64,000 nucleotides of DNA from Lineus longissimus (Eukaryota; Nemertea; Pilidiophora; Heteronemertea; Lineidae), in assembly GCF_910592395.1 (NCBI RefSeq), contig NC_088316.1:9364001-9428000 (forward strand), written 5' to 3'. Shown here in pieces: positions 32,521 through 43,213 of this stretch. A program made the translations under genes and the position numbers. The notes under the pieces are model-generated. The model was not told the origin of the DNA. It ran no database searches and saw only the letters and a program-made list of their open reading frames with translations. Every line of letters begins with the position of its first letter. The stretch's first letter is position 1.

Positions 32521-32903
32521 ACCAGACTCTCACTCCAAACATAGTATTCAAGGAAATCCCCTAAAAGACTCGCACCATCTGTACCCGTGCTCACCACCGT
32601 ACCCGTGCTCGCCACGGGTTATGGCTAGTAAATATATAATTACACAATAGGGCACTACAGTATTCAACCAGGGAGTCAACACAATCTAACCAGTGGCTTA
32701 AAGAGGGTAACCTATAATGATAATACTTAAAGGGTTGACTGCCTGGAACACAACCTTACATATACTTTGTATACACTACGCAGCGGTGGACCACAAAGTC
32801 ATAGGGGCGAGGATAATTAGGCTGTAGTCAACTAGTCGAGCGACGACGTGATCATGAGGCTCCTAAAGGGACGTACCGCTATTAGTATTGAGTATTAGTA
32901 GTA
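32521..32903. other. Leader region upstream of BEL gag
   Basis: Contains two copies of GTACCCGTGCTC at 32581-32612. No primer site was identified with confidence. Confidence 0.35.
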
Positions 32904-34415
32904 GTGGAGATGGGCGATAAAGACGCGGGAAATGTTGCAGGCGGCGATGAAGAACCGGCAACAGGGGCCGGCGGGAAGAATCTTGAGGTTGACAAAGAGA
33001 ATACAGAAGATGACGGAGCCCCCGACGGGAGGGTAATAAGAACTGCTCAAGCAAAATTCGCCAAGGAAAGAGAATTAAAGCAAATTAGCAGGAGCAAATC
33101 GTTACTGACCGGGCCTATTACTGCTAAGAAAAATTGTCTACATACATTAATGGATGCTGGGAACGATATTGCTAAAGTCGAGATATTATTAGGCCAATTC
33201 AAGGAGCTGGTTGAAAACTTCCTCGATATTCACGCTGAGTACCAGTCTAAACTTCCAGTGAAATGTGTCCTCTTAGTACTTTTGGACATGAGCGCTGCTT
33301 TCGATACTGTGGATCATGTGAAGCTGATAAATCGCCTTGGTGCAATGGGAGTCTCAGGGGTGGCATTGAAATGGTTCACGTCCTATCTTAGTGGCAGGTG
33401 TCAGGAGGTGTGCGTTGAGGGTAAACTTTCAAAGCCAAGTATGATCAAGTGTGGGGTACCTCAGGGTTCCATACTTGGTCCCCTGTTATTTTCCATCTAT
33501 ACTACACCTATCGGTGCTATCATCATGGCACATAGCATTTCTTACCACTTTTATGCCGATGACAGTCAGTTATACCTGGTTTTCACACTGCCTGAGCTCG
33601 GCCCCACATGTGACTTGATGTCAACCGGTGTTTTCGACCTCAACAAATGGTTGGTAAGAAACTTTCTCAAGTGTAATGGTGAAAAGACAGATCTATTGTT
33701 CATTGGTCCCAAGAAGCACATCGACGTGCTTAGGCTGCAATCAGTCCGCATCATTGACGCTGATATGTATGCTTCTCTTTCAGCGAGAAACCTTGTTGTA
33801 GTTTTTGACAGTGATTTCACTTTCAAACAGCACATCAGTGCTTGTGTTAGGGCCTCATACTTTCATATCCGCAATATTGGAAAGATCCGCAGATATCTAT
33901 CGGTCATCACCACCAGGCTCTATATTCAAGCCCTCATCACTTCTAGACTTGACTTCTGCAATTCCCTTCTTCTTGGCTTGCCTAAATCTACTGTCCGTCC
34001 ACTGCAGTTAGTGCAAAACAACGCGGCTCGTCTTATTACCAAGTCTCGAAAGAGGTCACATATTACCCCAGTCCTCAAGTCTCTACATTGGCTCCCTGTT
34101 GAACAACGTATCGCTTACAAGGTCCTCCTCCTTACTTTCAAATGTCTCCATGGTCTGGCCCCATCCTATCTCTCCGAGCTTATATCAATCTACACACCTA
34201 ACCGTCCCCTTCGCTCCTCAGCTGAAACTCTCCTTCAACCTCCCAGAGCAAAGGTGCAATCAATGGGAACTAGAGCTTTTTCTATTGGTGCACCAAAAAT
34301 GTGGAATAAACTTCCAGCAACTATCAGAAACATCCAAGACATTGTTCCTTTCAAACGTTCCTTGAAACATTTCCTCTTTTCTGAAGCCTTCATCAGCAGT
34401 GATGCAGCGCTTTGA
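32904..34415 (+). CDS. Chimeric frame: BEL gag N-terminus fused to LINE reverse transcriptase
   Basis: A continuous 503-codon frame. Residues 1 to about 117 are gag (acidic start, then AKFAKERELKQISRSKSL and a helical KVEILLGQFKELVENF segment). From about residue 118 it is a 5'-truncated CR1-like reverse transcriptase with LLDMSAAFDTVDHVKLINRL, CGVPQGSILGPLLFSIY, the intact catalytic YADDSQLY, RIRRYL, LITKSRKRSHITPVLKSLHW and MWNKLPATIRNI. The gag continuation resumes after the LINE at about 34490. The fusion is a by-product of nested insertion that happens to keep frame; whether it is translated is unknown. The LINE part is the best preserved RT here. Confidence 0.8.
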   Translation: MEMGDKDAGNVAGGDEEPATGAGGKNLEVDKENTEDDGAPDGRVIRTAQAKFAKERELKQISRSKSLLTGPITAKKNCLHTLMDAGNDIAKVEILLGQFKELVENFLDIHAEYQSKLPVKCVLLVLLDMSAAFDTVDHVKLINRLGAMGVSGVALKWFTSYLSGRCQEVCVEGKLSKPSMIKCGVPQGSILGPLLFSIYTTPIGAIIMAHSISYHFYADDSQLYLVFTLPELGPTCDLMSTGVFDLNKWLVRNFLKCNGEKTDLLFIGPKKHIDVLRLQSVRIIDADMYASLSARNLVVVFDSDFTFKQHISACVRASYFHIRNIGKIRRYLSVITTRLYIQALITSRLDFCNSLLLGLPKSTVRPLQLVQNNAARLITKSRKRSHITPVLKSLHWLPVEQRIAYKVLLLTFKCLHGLAPSYLSELISIYTPNRPLRSSAETLLQPPRAKVQSMGTRAFSIGAPKMWNKLPATIRNIQDIVPFKRSLKHFLFSEAFISSDAAL

Positions 34416-34481
34416 GCAATCCTAATGGATCGGATACTGCGCTATACAAGACTCGTTATACGTATATATATATATATATAT
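33255..34481 (+). mobile_element. CR1-like LINE inserted in BEL gag
   Basis: The 3' end carries GATACTGCGCTATACAAGAC and a TATATA microsatellite tail, comparable to the LINE at 5861-7222. The 5' end is truncated within RT. No clear target duplication. Confidence 0.75.
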
Positions 34482-34496
34482 TGAAACAGAAAAAAA

Positions 34497-35456
34497 AATG
34501 ATCAGGCGCAGTGTGACTCAAGAATTGAAATGTACGAACAGTTCCAAGCTGAAGTAGCAGGATGGATTGACACAATGAAGGAAATGGAGGCCGATGGTCT
34601 GACGGCCCCAAGCACACCAAGCCGAGGATTGTTAGGCAGTATTGACATCAGGGCGCAACCGTTCACACCAAGAGGCGAATCTACAGTCATGCATGTTACT
34701 GTGGGACCTAATGTCTCGGAAATCTCAAATTTGACGCAGGCTACAGAAAGGGCTCTTCGTGCTATTGCTGACACTCAACGGGATTTGACTAAACAGATGA
34801 GAATTCCTAGGTCTGAACCAGAGATTTTTTGATGGAGATGCAAAAAAAAATTCCGAGAGTTTCTTATCGATTTCAAGGAGTATGTTGCGAAATGGGCTGA
34901 GTCTGACAGAGAGAAGTTGACACAGCTACGGGCCTATACGTCAGGAACACCACATGAACTTGTACTTGGCGGTGTACATTTAAGACCCCAAGAAGGATAT
35001 GCCGAGGCGCTGAGATTGCTAGAAACCAGATATGGAGCACCATACGATACTAGTAGGGCGTACATCAGAAAAATCAAGGCATGGCCGAAATTAAACATGA
35101 AAGCAGCTGAAGACATGGACAGATTTGCGATTTTGTTGAGGGATAGTCTCAATGCTTTAACCGGACTTGGCAGGCTGACAGAATTGGAACATCCTTCCAT
35201 GATGAGCCAGATCGTAGAAAAGCAACCGGACTGCTTACGCTATAAGTGGATAAGAGATACAGAAGTTTTCAGCAGAACTGGAAATACCGCAAAATATAGA
35301 GACTTAGTCAAGTTTGTAGAAGTCCAGGCAAATGTAGTTATGAACCCAAGATACGGTCAGAGACAGAACACGGGAGATGATACAAGGACTTCACAAGGTG
35401 AAAAGAAACAATCAAGACCTATTCCAGTGAAACAACCAGGCCAGAGCAGCTTTTAG
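34497..35456 (+). pseudogene. BEL gag, middle part
   Basis: Continuation of gag after the LINE. 34530-34832 is a linker; a frameshift at a T-run near 34825 leads into 34850-35456, which has the DUF1759-like core (KFREFLIDFKEYV, EALRLLETRYG). The Tyr-Gly after ETR and the following AYIRKIKAWP match the gag core of the third BEL element at 62500-62800. Forms the particle shell in intact elements. Confidence 0.7.
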
Positions 35457-36240
35457 AGTTGCACCCACAAGTGAAAGATCCAACGAAAAGCCCACTGATA
35501 GAAGTACGACACAACACTGTAGCTACTGCAAAGAAGATCATAAGATACAGGAGTGTGGAAAGTTGAAAAATTTGCCACGAACTGAAAGAGGTGAATTCTT
35601 GAAGAAGACAGGGCGATATTTCACGTGCCTTGAACGTGGACACCAAGCTAAGGAACATGGTAACCAGACAACCACGAAAGCAGAAAACTCAAAGCCAGAA
35701 GCGAAACCTGAATCTGGAAAACCAGAAGAAGTGTTTTTAAGAAGAATTGGAAAAATAAAACGATAGCAATGGCAGTCCTACCAGTAAAGCTGAGAAGTGG
35801 AGCCAGTTTCATTACTGATGACCTAGCAAGAAAAATGGGATTAAGAGGACAAGCTGTAACTGTTGACCTTTCCATGATGCTCCAAACCTGTAGCAGTACA
35901 CAGTCAAGAAAGATTCGGAACCTCGAGGTGAAGGGCCTTAACTCGGGAGATAACTGGATAAAGCTGAATTAACTTTATACGCACAATACAGTGGCTATCA
36001 GCCCTGGGGAGATTCCGTCATTAGAAGATGTTAGGAAATGTCCGGAGCTGAAGATTGTTGACCTGAAAACCGTTGATGCCCCAGTTGGTTTGCTGTTTGG
36101 AGCCAATCAGCCAGACGTCATATATCCAGTGCTCACTTCAGTAGAGAATTTGATGATGGAGCAAGAGGAGAAGATATTCCTATGTCCCCAGATGATGAGT
36201 GTTTCATGGTCAAGCTGAAGGAGAATACAACCTACACAGA
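35457..36240 (+). pseudogene. BEL zinc knuckles and protease, decayed
   Basis: A first knuckle CSYCKEDHKIQEC (about 35517-35556) is legible; the second is damaged (YFTCLERGHQAKEHG). The protease region starts AVLPVKLRSG at 35769, then FITDDLARKMGLRG. The active-site Asp segment expected between these blocks is missing. A linker with GLLFGANQPDV precedes RT. Three frames are used. Confidence 0.65.
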
Positions 36241-36304
36241 AGAACGGTATTAAGTTGGTCTACCGCTGAAGAAAAAACTACCACCGATACTAGACAGCCG
36301 ACCA

Positions 36305-37042
36305 ATGGCGGAGCAGAGATTGTCAGGTGTACGTAAAAGAATTAGAAGAGATCCGAACTATGGAGCAGTATACAACAAGCAGATGAATACCTTGAGAGAA
36401 AAGGGATACATCGAAATGGTTCCAGAAAAAGAGCTTGAGACAGTGAACGAAATATGGTATCTACCACACCATGGAGTTGTGAACGAGAAGAAGAACTCAA
36501 AACTACGAATAGTCGTTGATGGATCAGCTGAAAGAAATGGCATTTCAATAAACAACCCACTGGTGAAAGGTCCAGATCTGACCAATAGATTGGATGGAGT
36601 ATTGTTGAGATTCAGAGAACACCCAGTAGCTGTCAATAGTGACATACAGTCTATGTTTCACCAGATAGAAGTTCCACCAGCAAACCGCAATTGGTACCGC
36701 TTCTTGTGGATTGATGACCAAGGCAAGACTGAATACTGGAGATGGACAGTCCACCCCTTTGGATCGAAACCGTCACCAGCTGTAGCATGCCATGTTCTGA
36801 ACAGTTGTCAAGAAGATCAAGCAAATTCAGACCGGAGAGAAATTTTCATTGCTGCTAGAGATACCTACGTTGACGACCACCTTGATTCCTATGAAAACAC
36901 TGATGAAGCTCGAAGAAAAGTTGAAGTTGTTGACGAGACCTGCCAACGTTCAGCCTTTCTGTTGAGAAAGTGGGCCAGTAATCGTCCAGAGGTTTTGATC
37001 AAGATACCTGATGATCGGAGAGCGGAGGCCGGAAGAGATTGA
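36305..37042 (+). pseudogene. BEL reverse transcriptase, truncated before RNase H
   Basis: Reverse transcriptase with WYLPHHGVVNE, RIVVDGSAE, NSDIQSMFHQIEV, RFLWIDDQG, HPFGSKPSPAVA and the catalytic TYVDDHLDS. The palm and fingers are open over 236 codons. Right after KWASNRPEVLIKIPDD (about 37015) the sequence jumps to integrase, so the connection domain and RNase H are gone, a deletion of several hundred bases by comparison with the family layout. Confidence 0.8.
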
Positions 37043-38067
37043 TCGAGATGGCCTACTGCGAGTAGGAGGAAGGCTGAGCAACTCTTTGTTACCGTATGAA
37101 GGAAAGCATCCGATCATACTTCCTGGAAGAGAACCATTGGTACGAAACCTGATTCGGAGAACGCATGCAATGGAAGGACACGTTGGGAGAAACCATGTCA
37201 TTTCCACTCTCCATATGGATTACTGGATAACCGGGATGGCAGCGGCAGTTAGGAGTGTCTTAACAGGATGTGTGCTGTGCAAAGAGAATCAGGCAAGACA
37301 AGAGACACAGAAAATGGGAAACCTACCGCTGGATAGAATAGCCGCTACGAGAGCATTTTAATCGTCAGGAATAGATTACTTTGGACCTTTGCGTGTGTCA
37401 GTATCAGGTCGTGAACAGAAGCGATACGGAGTACTGTTCTGATGCAACTTTACTAGAGCAGTACACTTGGAATTAGCTCGAACGATGGACACACAGACTT
37501 GCCTTTTAGCAATCAGTAGATTCACGAATCGCAGAGGGAAACCCCGAAGACTACGATCCGACAATGGCAGTAACCTGGTTGGAACTTGTAAGGAGATGAA
37601 GTTAGACTTACTAAAAATGAACAAACAGTTGAAGATCGAAGGAAAGCTAGCCAAGGAGGAGTTCGAGTGGGACTTCAACCCACCTCATGCCAGTCACTTT
37701 GGAGGACACTATGAAAGGCAGATTTGATCCGTGCGAAATAGTATGTATGGACTTATGAACAAGCAAAGGCTAAATGAGGAGGAAATGCACACAGTTATGG
37801 TCAAGGCCGAGTGGATAGTGAACACTAGACTACTTACCACAACTTCTAGTTCTGACAATGCGGTGATGGCAATCACGCCGAATCGTCTTATGGGACTTAA
37901 CACTGTTGAAACAGACACGAATCTAAGTGGGGAAAATGACATTTACCGAAGCAGATGGAAACGAGTGAATCATGTGTTTGATCAGATTTGGATGGAGTTC
38001 AATAAGCTGTACGTTTCGACCCTGCAGGAAAGGAATAAATGGCAGAACGTGGAGCCAGATCTAAAAA
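37011..38067 (+). pseudogene. BEL integrase, first part
   Basis: N-terminal zinc region (PLVRNLIRRTHAMEGHVG, then CVLCKENQ), core with IDYFGPL (first Asp), SDNGSNLVG (second Asp) and HASHFGGHYER (Glu), then the C-terminal region to NKWQNVEPDLK. In-frame stops occur near 37360, 37441 and 37726. The domain is interrupted at 38068 by a dispersed repeat and its end lies at 39227-39402. Confidence 0.8.
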
Positions 38068-39226
38068 ATGTCCTGGGGACATTGTGCTCACCTGGGAATC
38101 AATTACATGTAGTTGTAGATGAAATTACATATGGAGGTTAAATTGACTTTGAGATATGACAAAATGTGGCACTGTCAATGACACTATAAGAGTTTGACCT
38201 CTGTGAACTTAATAAACTAGGTCACAATTGACCTTAATTGGCCCCTTAGGGTCAACTTGTACAGATGCCCAATAGGTGTCTCCATATAAAATTTGAAGCA
38301 TCTCAGACAAATAGTAGTGAAACGTATCAACTTCAGTGGAATTTTCGAGTTTGACCTTTCTGACCTTGGAAACCAGTTCATGGTCAAAATGTTATACGCT
38401 CTATGTCAATCTTGATCATATCGATCAATGATGCATCTTTGAGGATCATACAGTGAAGGTTTCTTGATATAACTGACATTGAGTTTTATGACCTGACCTA
38501 CTTACACCTGCAAAGTAGGTCACATTGACCAGAGTTTTGTTAATATGTACAGATGCCCAATAGGAGTTTGAACTCTGTGACCTTCAAAAGTAGGTAAAAT
38601 CAAAAACCCGTACACTATGTCATGTAGTCTCATCAGAAGCATTGACAGTAATAATAATGTCTTCATAGGATTTTACAAACTTGACCTACTTATCACTGAA
38701 AAGTTGGTCACATTGACCTACTTTTTTGGTCAACATGTAGAGATGCTCAATAAGTGTCTACATACCAAATTTAAAGAGTCTACAACAAGTGATGAAGAAA
38801 TGTGCCACCTGCGGTGAAATTATAGAGTTTGACCTCTGTAACCTTGAAAAGTAGGTCAAATCAAAAACCCGGGTATTATGTCATGTAGTCTCTTCAGAGG
38901 TATACACAGAAAAAAATTCAAGATCCTTGCTATCAGCATTCATGAGATATTGACAAAATAAGGTTTTCAAAGATGGCCGCCTGGAGCCCAGAAGTAGGTC
39001 AAATTGCAATGATTTTCGGTATGTCAGGTCACGCTGACATAAGACATCCACACACCAAGTTTCAACCTCCTAGACTCAATGGTGAGCAAACGTGCCACCA
39101 TTGTTGACGGACGCCGGACGGACGGACGGACGGACGTCCGTACCTACAGCCCGACGGACGGACAGACGACGGACGACGGACAAGACGTGACGACATAAGC
39201 TCACCCAGGTGAGCTAAAAAGAACGA
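38068..39226 (+). mobile_element. Dispersed repeat (possible MITE) inserted in BEL integrase
   Basis: The ends share GCTCACCTGGG in inverted orientation (about 38087-38097 and 39200-39212). Inside are about three diverged units with GACCTNTGTGACCTTGAAAA and GTAGGTCAAATCAAAAACCC, and near the end a GGACGGACGGACG run. CTAAAAA occurs at both junctions, but related copies also end in GCTAAAAA, so it may be element sequence rather than a target duplication. Confidence 0.65.
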
Positions 39227-39402
39227 TATTGTTGTGCTACATGATAGTACCCTTGGTAGGGCCTATTGGCCAGTAGGCAGAGCCATTAAAGTTCAGGAAG
39301 GTCGCGATGGTCATGTTAGAACTTGCGAAGTTCGCACTCAGAATGGAACCTACAATAGACCTATATCTAAGATGGCTAAATTGCTAAACGCAGAGGACTA
39401 AC
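39227..39402 (+). pseudogene. BEL integrase, C-terminal end
   Basis: Encodes NDIVVLHDSTLGRAYWPVGR, DGHVRTCEVRTQNGTY and RPISKMAKLL followed by a stop, the usual tail of BEL/Pao integrases. It completes the domain broken at 38067. Confidence 0.8.
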
Positions 39403-40107
39403 CTTTGAAAGTCAAATGTTAGTGTGTCATTGAACCTTTTTTGGATGCACCATTATTCACTGAAGACTACTAGTATTCAAACTGAATGTCTAAGGTCTTG
39501 AGGAGAGTTAGTTAGAAAACGTTTTAAATTAGTTGTGTTCTAAGTTGTGTTCTGAGTTTGTGTGATTCAGTTAGTCATTAGTTGTGGACACTTTTGGACT
39601 TGTAAATCTCAAGATACTGGATTTAAGTGGCCGGTGTAATTGGACTCGGGACGCATTTAGAATTTCTTGTCCTTGAGGAACCTTAGAGTGTATCAGAACG
39701 AGGTGCGCGTAGAACTTGATTTTTGAAGAAATGGCTGTTGCCGTACGAACACTGTGTTTAAAAGTATAATCTGGACCCAGAGATCATTAGATTAAGGGAT
39801 AAATGGGCCATAATCAAGTGAGTAAAGGATCCTAGTTTCGATTTGGACGGTTGATTTCCGTGTGATTTGCGTATATGCTCAAAATTGTGTTCTTTCTTTA
39901 TCGTAGATCAGTCCTTTCTCTATCATCAATGTACAATGCCAGATGCTTGGACGCTGTTGTTGAAGACTCGATTAATTAAAGCCCCAGTTTACACGTTTCT
40001 AACCCGTCTTCCATGTTATATCCCTGAAGAATACACGTCGCCAACTACAATCTTGACGTTGAAAGGAATTTTCTGGTGCTATATTGAAAAATCTTCGCTG
40101 GCTATAT
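39403..40107. other. 3' region of BEL element and flank
   Basis: After the integrase stop the sequence is non-coding. AAGTGGCCGGTGTAATTGGA (39629-39648) could be a polypurine-like stretch and the start of a 3' LTR, but no partner was found upstream. Confidence 0.35.
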
Positions 40108-42600
40108 ACTGTCTTCTCCCACTTAACCGAGCGCGGCTGAATCGTAAAATGACAAAGTCCGAATGAATAGGCCGATTTTACTGGTGGCAGGCGAACATTA
40201 GAAAGAACAACCACAGCTGATAATTGACTCCCTTTTCGTGGGCAATGCCAATGCCTTCCACGTAAGTGGATAAACGACATGAACATTGACATGGGGTAGT
40301 CATCTACTGAATGAATGAATACAATACAACTGGCGTCCTAGCTCGTTGTATACCTATAGTGTTGGTTGACCAGAAATTTCTAATCTAGTGTCTATGATAA
40401 AGCCAGCTTCATGGGTCTGCAGAATGTCCCAATAAAGAAGTCTTGCTGTCAACGAATGAATTAAAGAACAGATTTACTTATTAATTTACCAATCAATTTT
40501 ATTATCCAAATGGGATTTACACGTCATAATCAATAACATCATCATCCTCTTCTCCTTCCGAAAACTCAATCCCCTCAACAAACTGCTCAAGCTCATCATT
40601 TACCATCTCTACCCCCTCCCCAACTTCGTCATCGTCCTCAGGACCTAGGCCACTGGCTCTCCAACCCTTCATAATCGTCTGTTGTTCGACCCTTTCCCAG
40701 CCGAGGCTGATCATCCTGACCACATCCCGCCTGGTGATCCGCTCACAATGTCCTTGATTATTGGTGTGGCCGATTTTCCACACTTTCCAAATGGTCTTCA
40801 GGTGACACTTGAAGCTCCTGTTTACGGTTAAGTCCAAGGGCTGCAACAGCGAAGTACATCGTCCTGGGATAAAAGTGTCTGTCCCATTCTCTGCGGTGAT
40901 TGCATCACGAAATTGCTGATTTCGATGCGCCGGATACCTGTCTAAAAGTAACAGGAACGTGGCCCCTGCTACAAATGGCACAATCAGGGCCTGCAACCAC
41001 TCGATTAGCGATTGGTGTCGTGCCCAACCCTGTGGACTACCAGTTACCTGGAAAAGCAAACAACAAGTATGAACATTTACATTACTTTTCTGAACAGTCA
41101 GACACGCACAATGTTTTGGTTGCATCTATGACAAACCTACAACAATCTTAGTCAAAGAAGTTCTGATTTTCCGAAAAAAATACTACCATTAACTAGAATG
41201 TCTGAACGTCAATGACAGCACTGATGACGTCAGGTACATGTCCTGTACTACAACCACGGACTTGTATTCTATGCCAATACTCACTCGCACATTGTCTGGA
41301 GCATCCGCCTGAAGCTGCCGAATGACGTCACCATCTGGTGTCAAGCCTCTGAAGTTGAGCTCGGCTCGTCCTTTTCGTCCGTCTGTCGTAACTACTAGAG
41401 TCACCCGTGCATCCAAGTTTCGGGTTGCCTTGGGATGATCTAATGTCAACATTCTGGGATCCAGTCGCTTCCATTGTTGATCTTGGCACCATATCAAACA
41501 ACACGAACGTCTCATTCATGTTCATGATGACATCAAAATCAGCGTCTCTGATGAGGTCGGCAAAATCTCCCCGGTAGTCGGCAACTAAAGCCTGGGCGTT
41601 GTCAGGTAACCCCCTTGAATCGTTGGTCTTCCTTCGATAGCTGATTTGTTTCCTGAAATGGAATTTGCATATTGTTAAAAGTCACCGAATGCAATCCATA
41701 CGTTAAGGCCAATCCATGCAACAGCGGAATAAAGCTCACCTTTCCATAAAGTTGCTAAGCCAATGTGCAGATGCATGGAAAAGGTATAGCAGGGGTCTCT
41801 GTTCTTGTCTTTCGGCCTTCTTTTCGTTCGGAAGCTCTGCCCACCATTGCCGAAATTCTCTTCCAGCTTGCCCTTTAATATCCTCAACGGAAACAGGGAA
41901 ACCAAGTCTTCGGCGCTCAAGGAACCAGGTGTTCAAATTGTTTTCCATTTCGGGCCACTGTGCTGAAATAAAAAAGCTAACACGTTGAACATCTTTGGAA
42001 ATATTAATTGGTGATGACCACTGGTATGAACGAAATGTTAGTCCTAAGAATAAAGGTCCCTGGAACAATAATACTGATTGTTAAAGGCATGGTCAGGGTC
42101 AGTCGCTTTGATGTATCATGCGACTTATTCTTCTGTCCGTGACACAGAAGCGGACTTATTCCAGTCAGTATAGGCCAACAAAGAAGGAAATTCATTTAGC
42201 GAGGAATAGAATGCTTGAAGAAAAACTACCTTGTGGATCAGTTTCGTGTTGCAGTTGTCTCCTCCTTCTTCTATGGTATTGAGTTGATTTATCTCTGAGG
42301 GCAAACAAGTCATCCTGTGTGCTTATCGAACGTCTAAATGTCTGCGGTGCTATGCGGTGGTGTCTAGCACAGGATGTCGCAGTTTCAGCATGACGTAATC
42401 CTATAGCATGCTCCAATTGGTATGTCTCGATAAGGTCAATCTTCTGATTGGGACTGTAGCTTTTCTGGTGCCTACGTGCACCCGGTACAGCTTGGTTAGC
42501 ATCATCTACATCATCATCATCAGTAGTGGTATCAGGGTCAGGGCTGTCAACATCATCTCCATACTCCATTCCATACGTTAAGATCATCATGGTGCCTGTT
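40108..42600 (-). mobile_element. Pogo-type transposon relic, copy B
   Basis: Closely related to copy A at 10278-12027, in inverse orientation and with the catalytic region complete. The downstream end (left) is CTGTCTTCTCCCACTTAACC next to TA, where the copies diverge. The other terminus was not identified. Confidence 0.7.
40517..42590 (-). pseudogene. Pogo/Tigger-like DDE transposase, copy B
   Basis: Pieces in order on the minus strand: an N-terminal segment with SYSPNQKIDLIETYQLEHAI and the helix-turn-helix SCARHHRIAPQT (42590-42280), a CENP-B-like second domain ERRRLGFPVSVEDIKG (about 41900), catalytic sequence TLVVTTDGRKGRAELNFRG (about 41400) and a long open frame 41125-40517 with LLLLDRYPAHRN, RCTSLLQPLDLTVNRSFK and an acidic tail. 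Parts are separated by frameshifts and possible introns (TTTTCCAG before VTGSPQGW). The catalytic half is the better preserved of the two copies. Confidence 0.7.
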
Positions 42601-43096
42601 AGGCCTACCCACAAACTCAAACTTACCAGAAGAACGTGGTCAAAGCAAGATGGCAGAAAACAATTGTGACATTTGACACGAAAGTTCCCTTTATTGAATT
42701 TTCCCCTCAAGAAAACGATTCCATAATCGATTAGATAAAAAAAAATCATTTAAAAGACTCTGGATCGGTCAACCATTTATATGGACTTGTAATAGACTTA
42801 CGTAACTTCAATAATCATCACCCTGACTACAGGGATTACTGGCCCTGGCCGCGACCAGGCGTTAATGAATTGACAACATATACAAGGTTGTCTTCCTATA
42901 TCCATTGATCACTATAATTGGCTGCCATATTGAATGTTTGCAGCCCACCCGTAAAATACTACAGACTGCCATGTTTCTGGACTTTTTATTGTTTGTTTCA
43001 TAATTTCTGAGAGTGGACCTCTGCGTTGCAAGTTTCCAGCCTAAAAATAGGATACTTTCTAAAGTGCGGAAATAATACGTTGAATATTGAACTGAC
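42601..43096. other. Intron next to receptor exon
   Basis: No element recognised; the donor GTCAGT at 43091-43096 (minus) closes the upstream exon. Confidence 0.4.
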
Positions 43097-43213
43097 CTTC
43101 TTTATAACTAAGCCACTACTTGCTCTGGAACATATATGGTGTACACGGTAGGTCTTGGTGAACATTGCCCCAAATGAAAGGGAAAACCCTGCTGCGAATA
43201 AAAAAGCTCGAAC
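43097..43213 (-). CDS. GABBR: GABA-B receptor exon, third membrane segment and second intracellular loop
   Basis: A 117-bp phase-0 exon (39 codons). On the minus strand the acceptor is CTTTTTGCAG and the donor GTCAGT. The peptide VRAFLFAAGFSLSFGAMFTK then TYRVHHIC matches the GABA-B receptor signature (R..L...GFSLAFGAMF.KTWRVH), the third transmembrane helix and start of the second intracellular loop. It ends VIKK, which runs directly into LLKDKQ of the exon at 467-589. A Tyr replaces the usual Trp in KTWRVH. The preceding exon, encoding the cysteine-bearing loop before this helix, was not found up to 64000. Confidence 0.87.

Larger units (their letters stand above)
32904..39402 (+). mobile_element. 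BEL-type LTR retrotransposon with two nested insertions
   Basis: gag, protease, RT and integrase segments lie in order on the plus strand. A CR1-like LINE (33255-34481) splits gag and a 1.16-kb dispersed repeat (38068-39226) splits the integrase tail, which resumes at 39227. RNase H is deleted. LTRs were not delimited. Confidence 0.8.
590..43096 (-). other. Giant TE-filled intron of the GABA-B receptor gene
   Basis: The two receptor exons are both phase 0 on the minus strand and encode adjacent parts of the heptahelical domain, so the 42,507 bp between their splice sites is inferred to be one intron. It holds complete or broken copies of at least eight mobile elements. No receptor-like exon was seen inside it, but a short alternative exon cannot be excluded. 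Confidence 0.8.
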
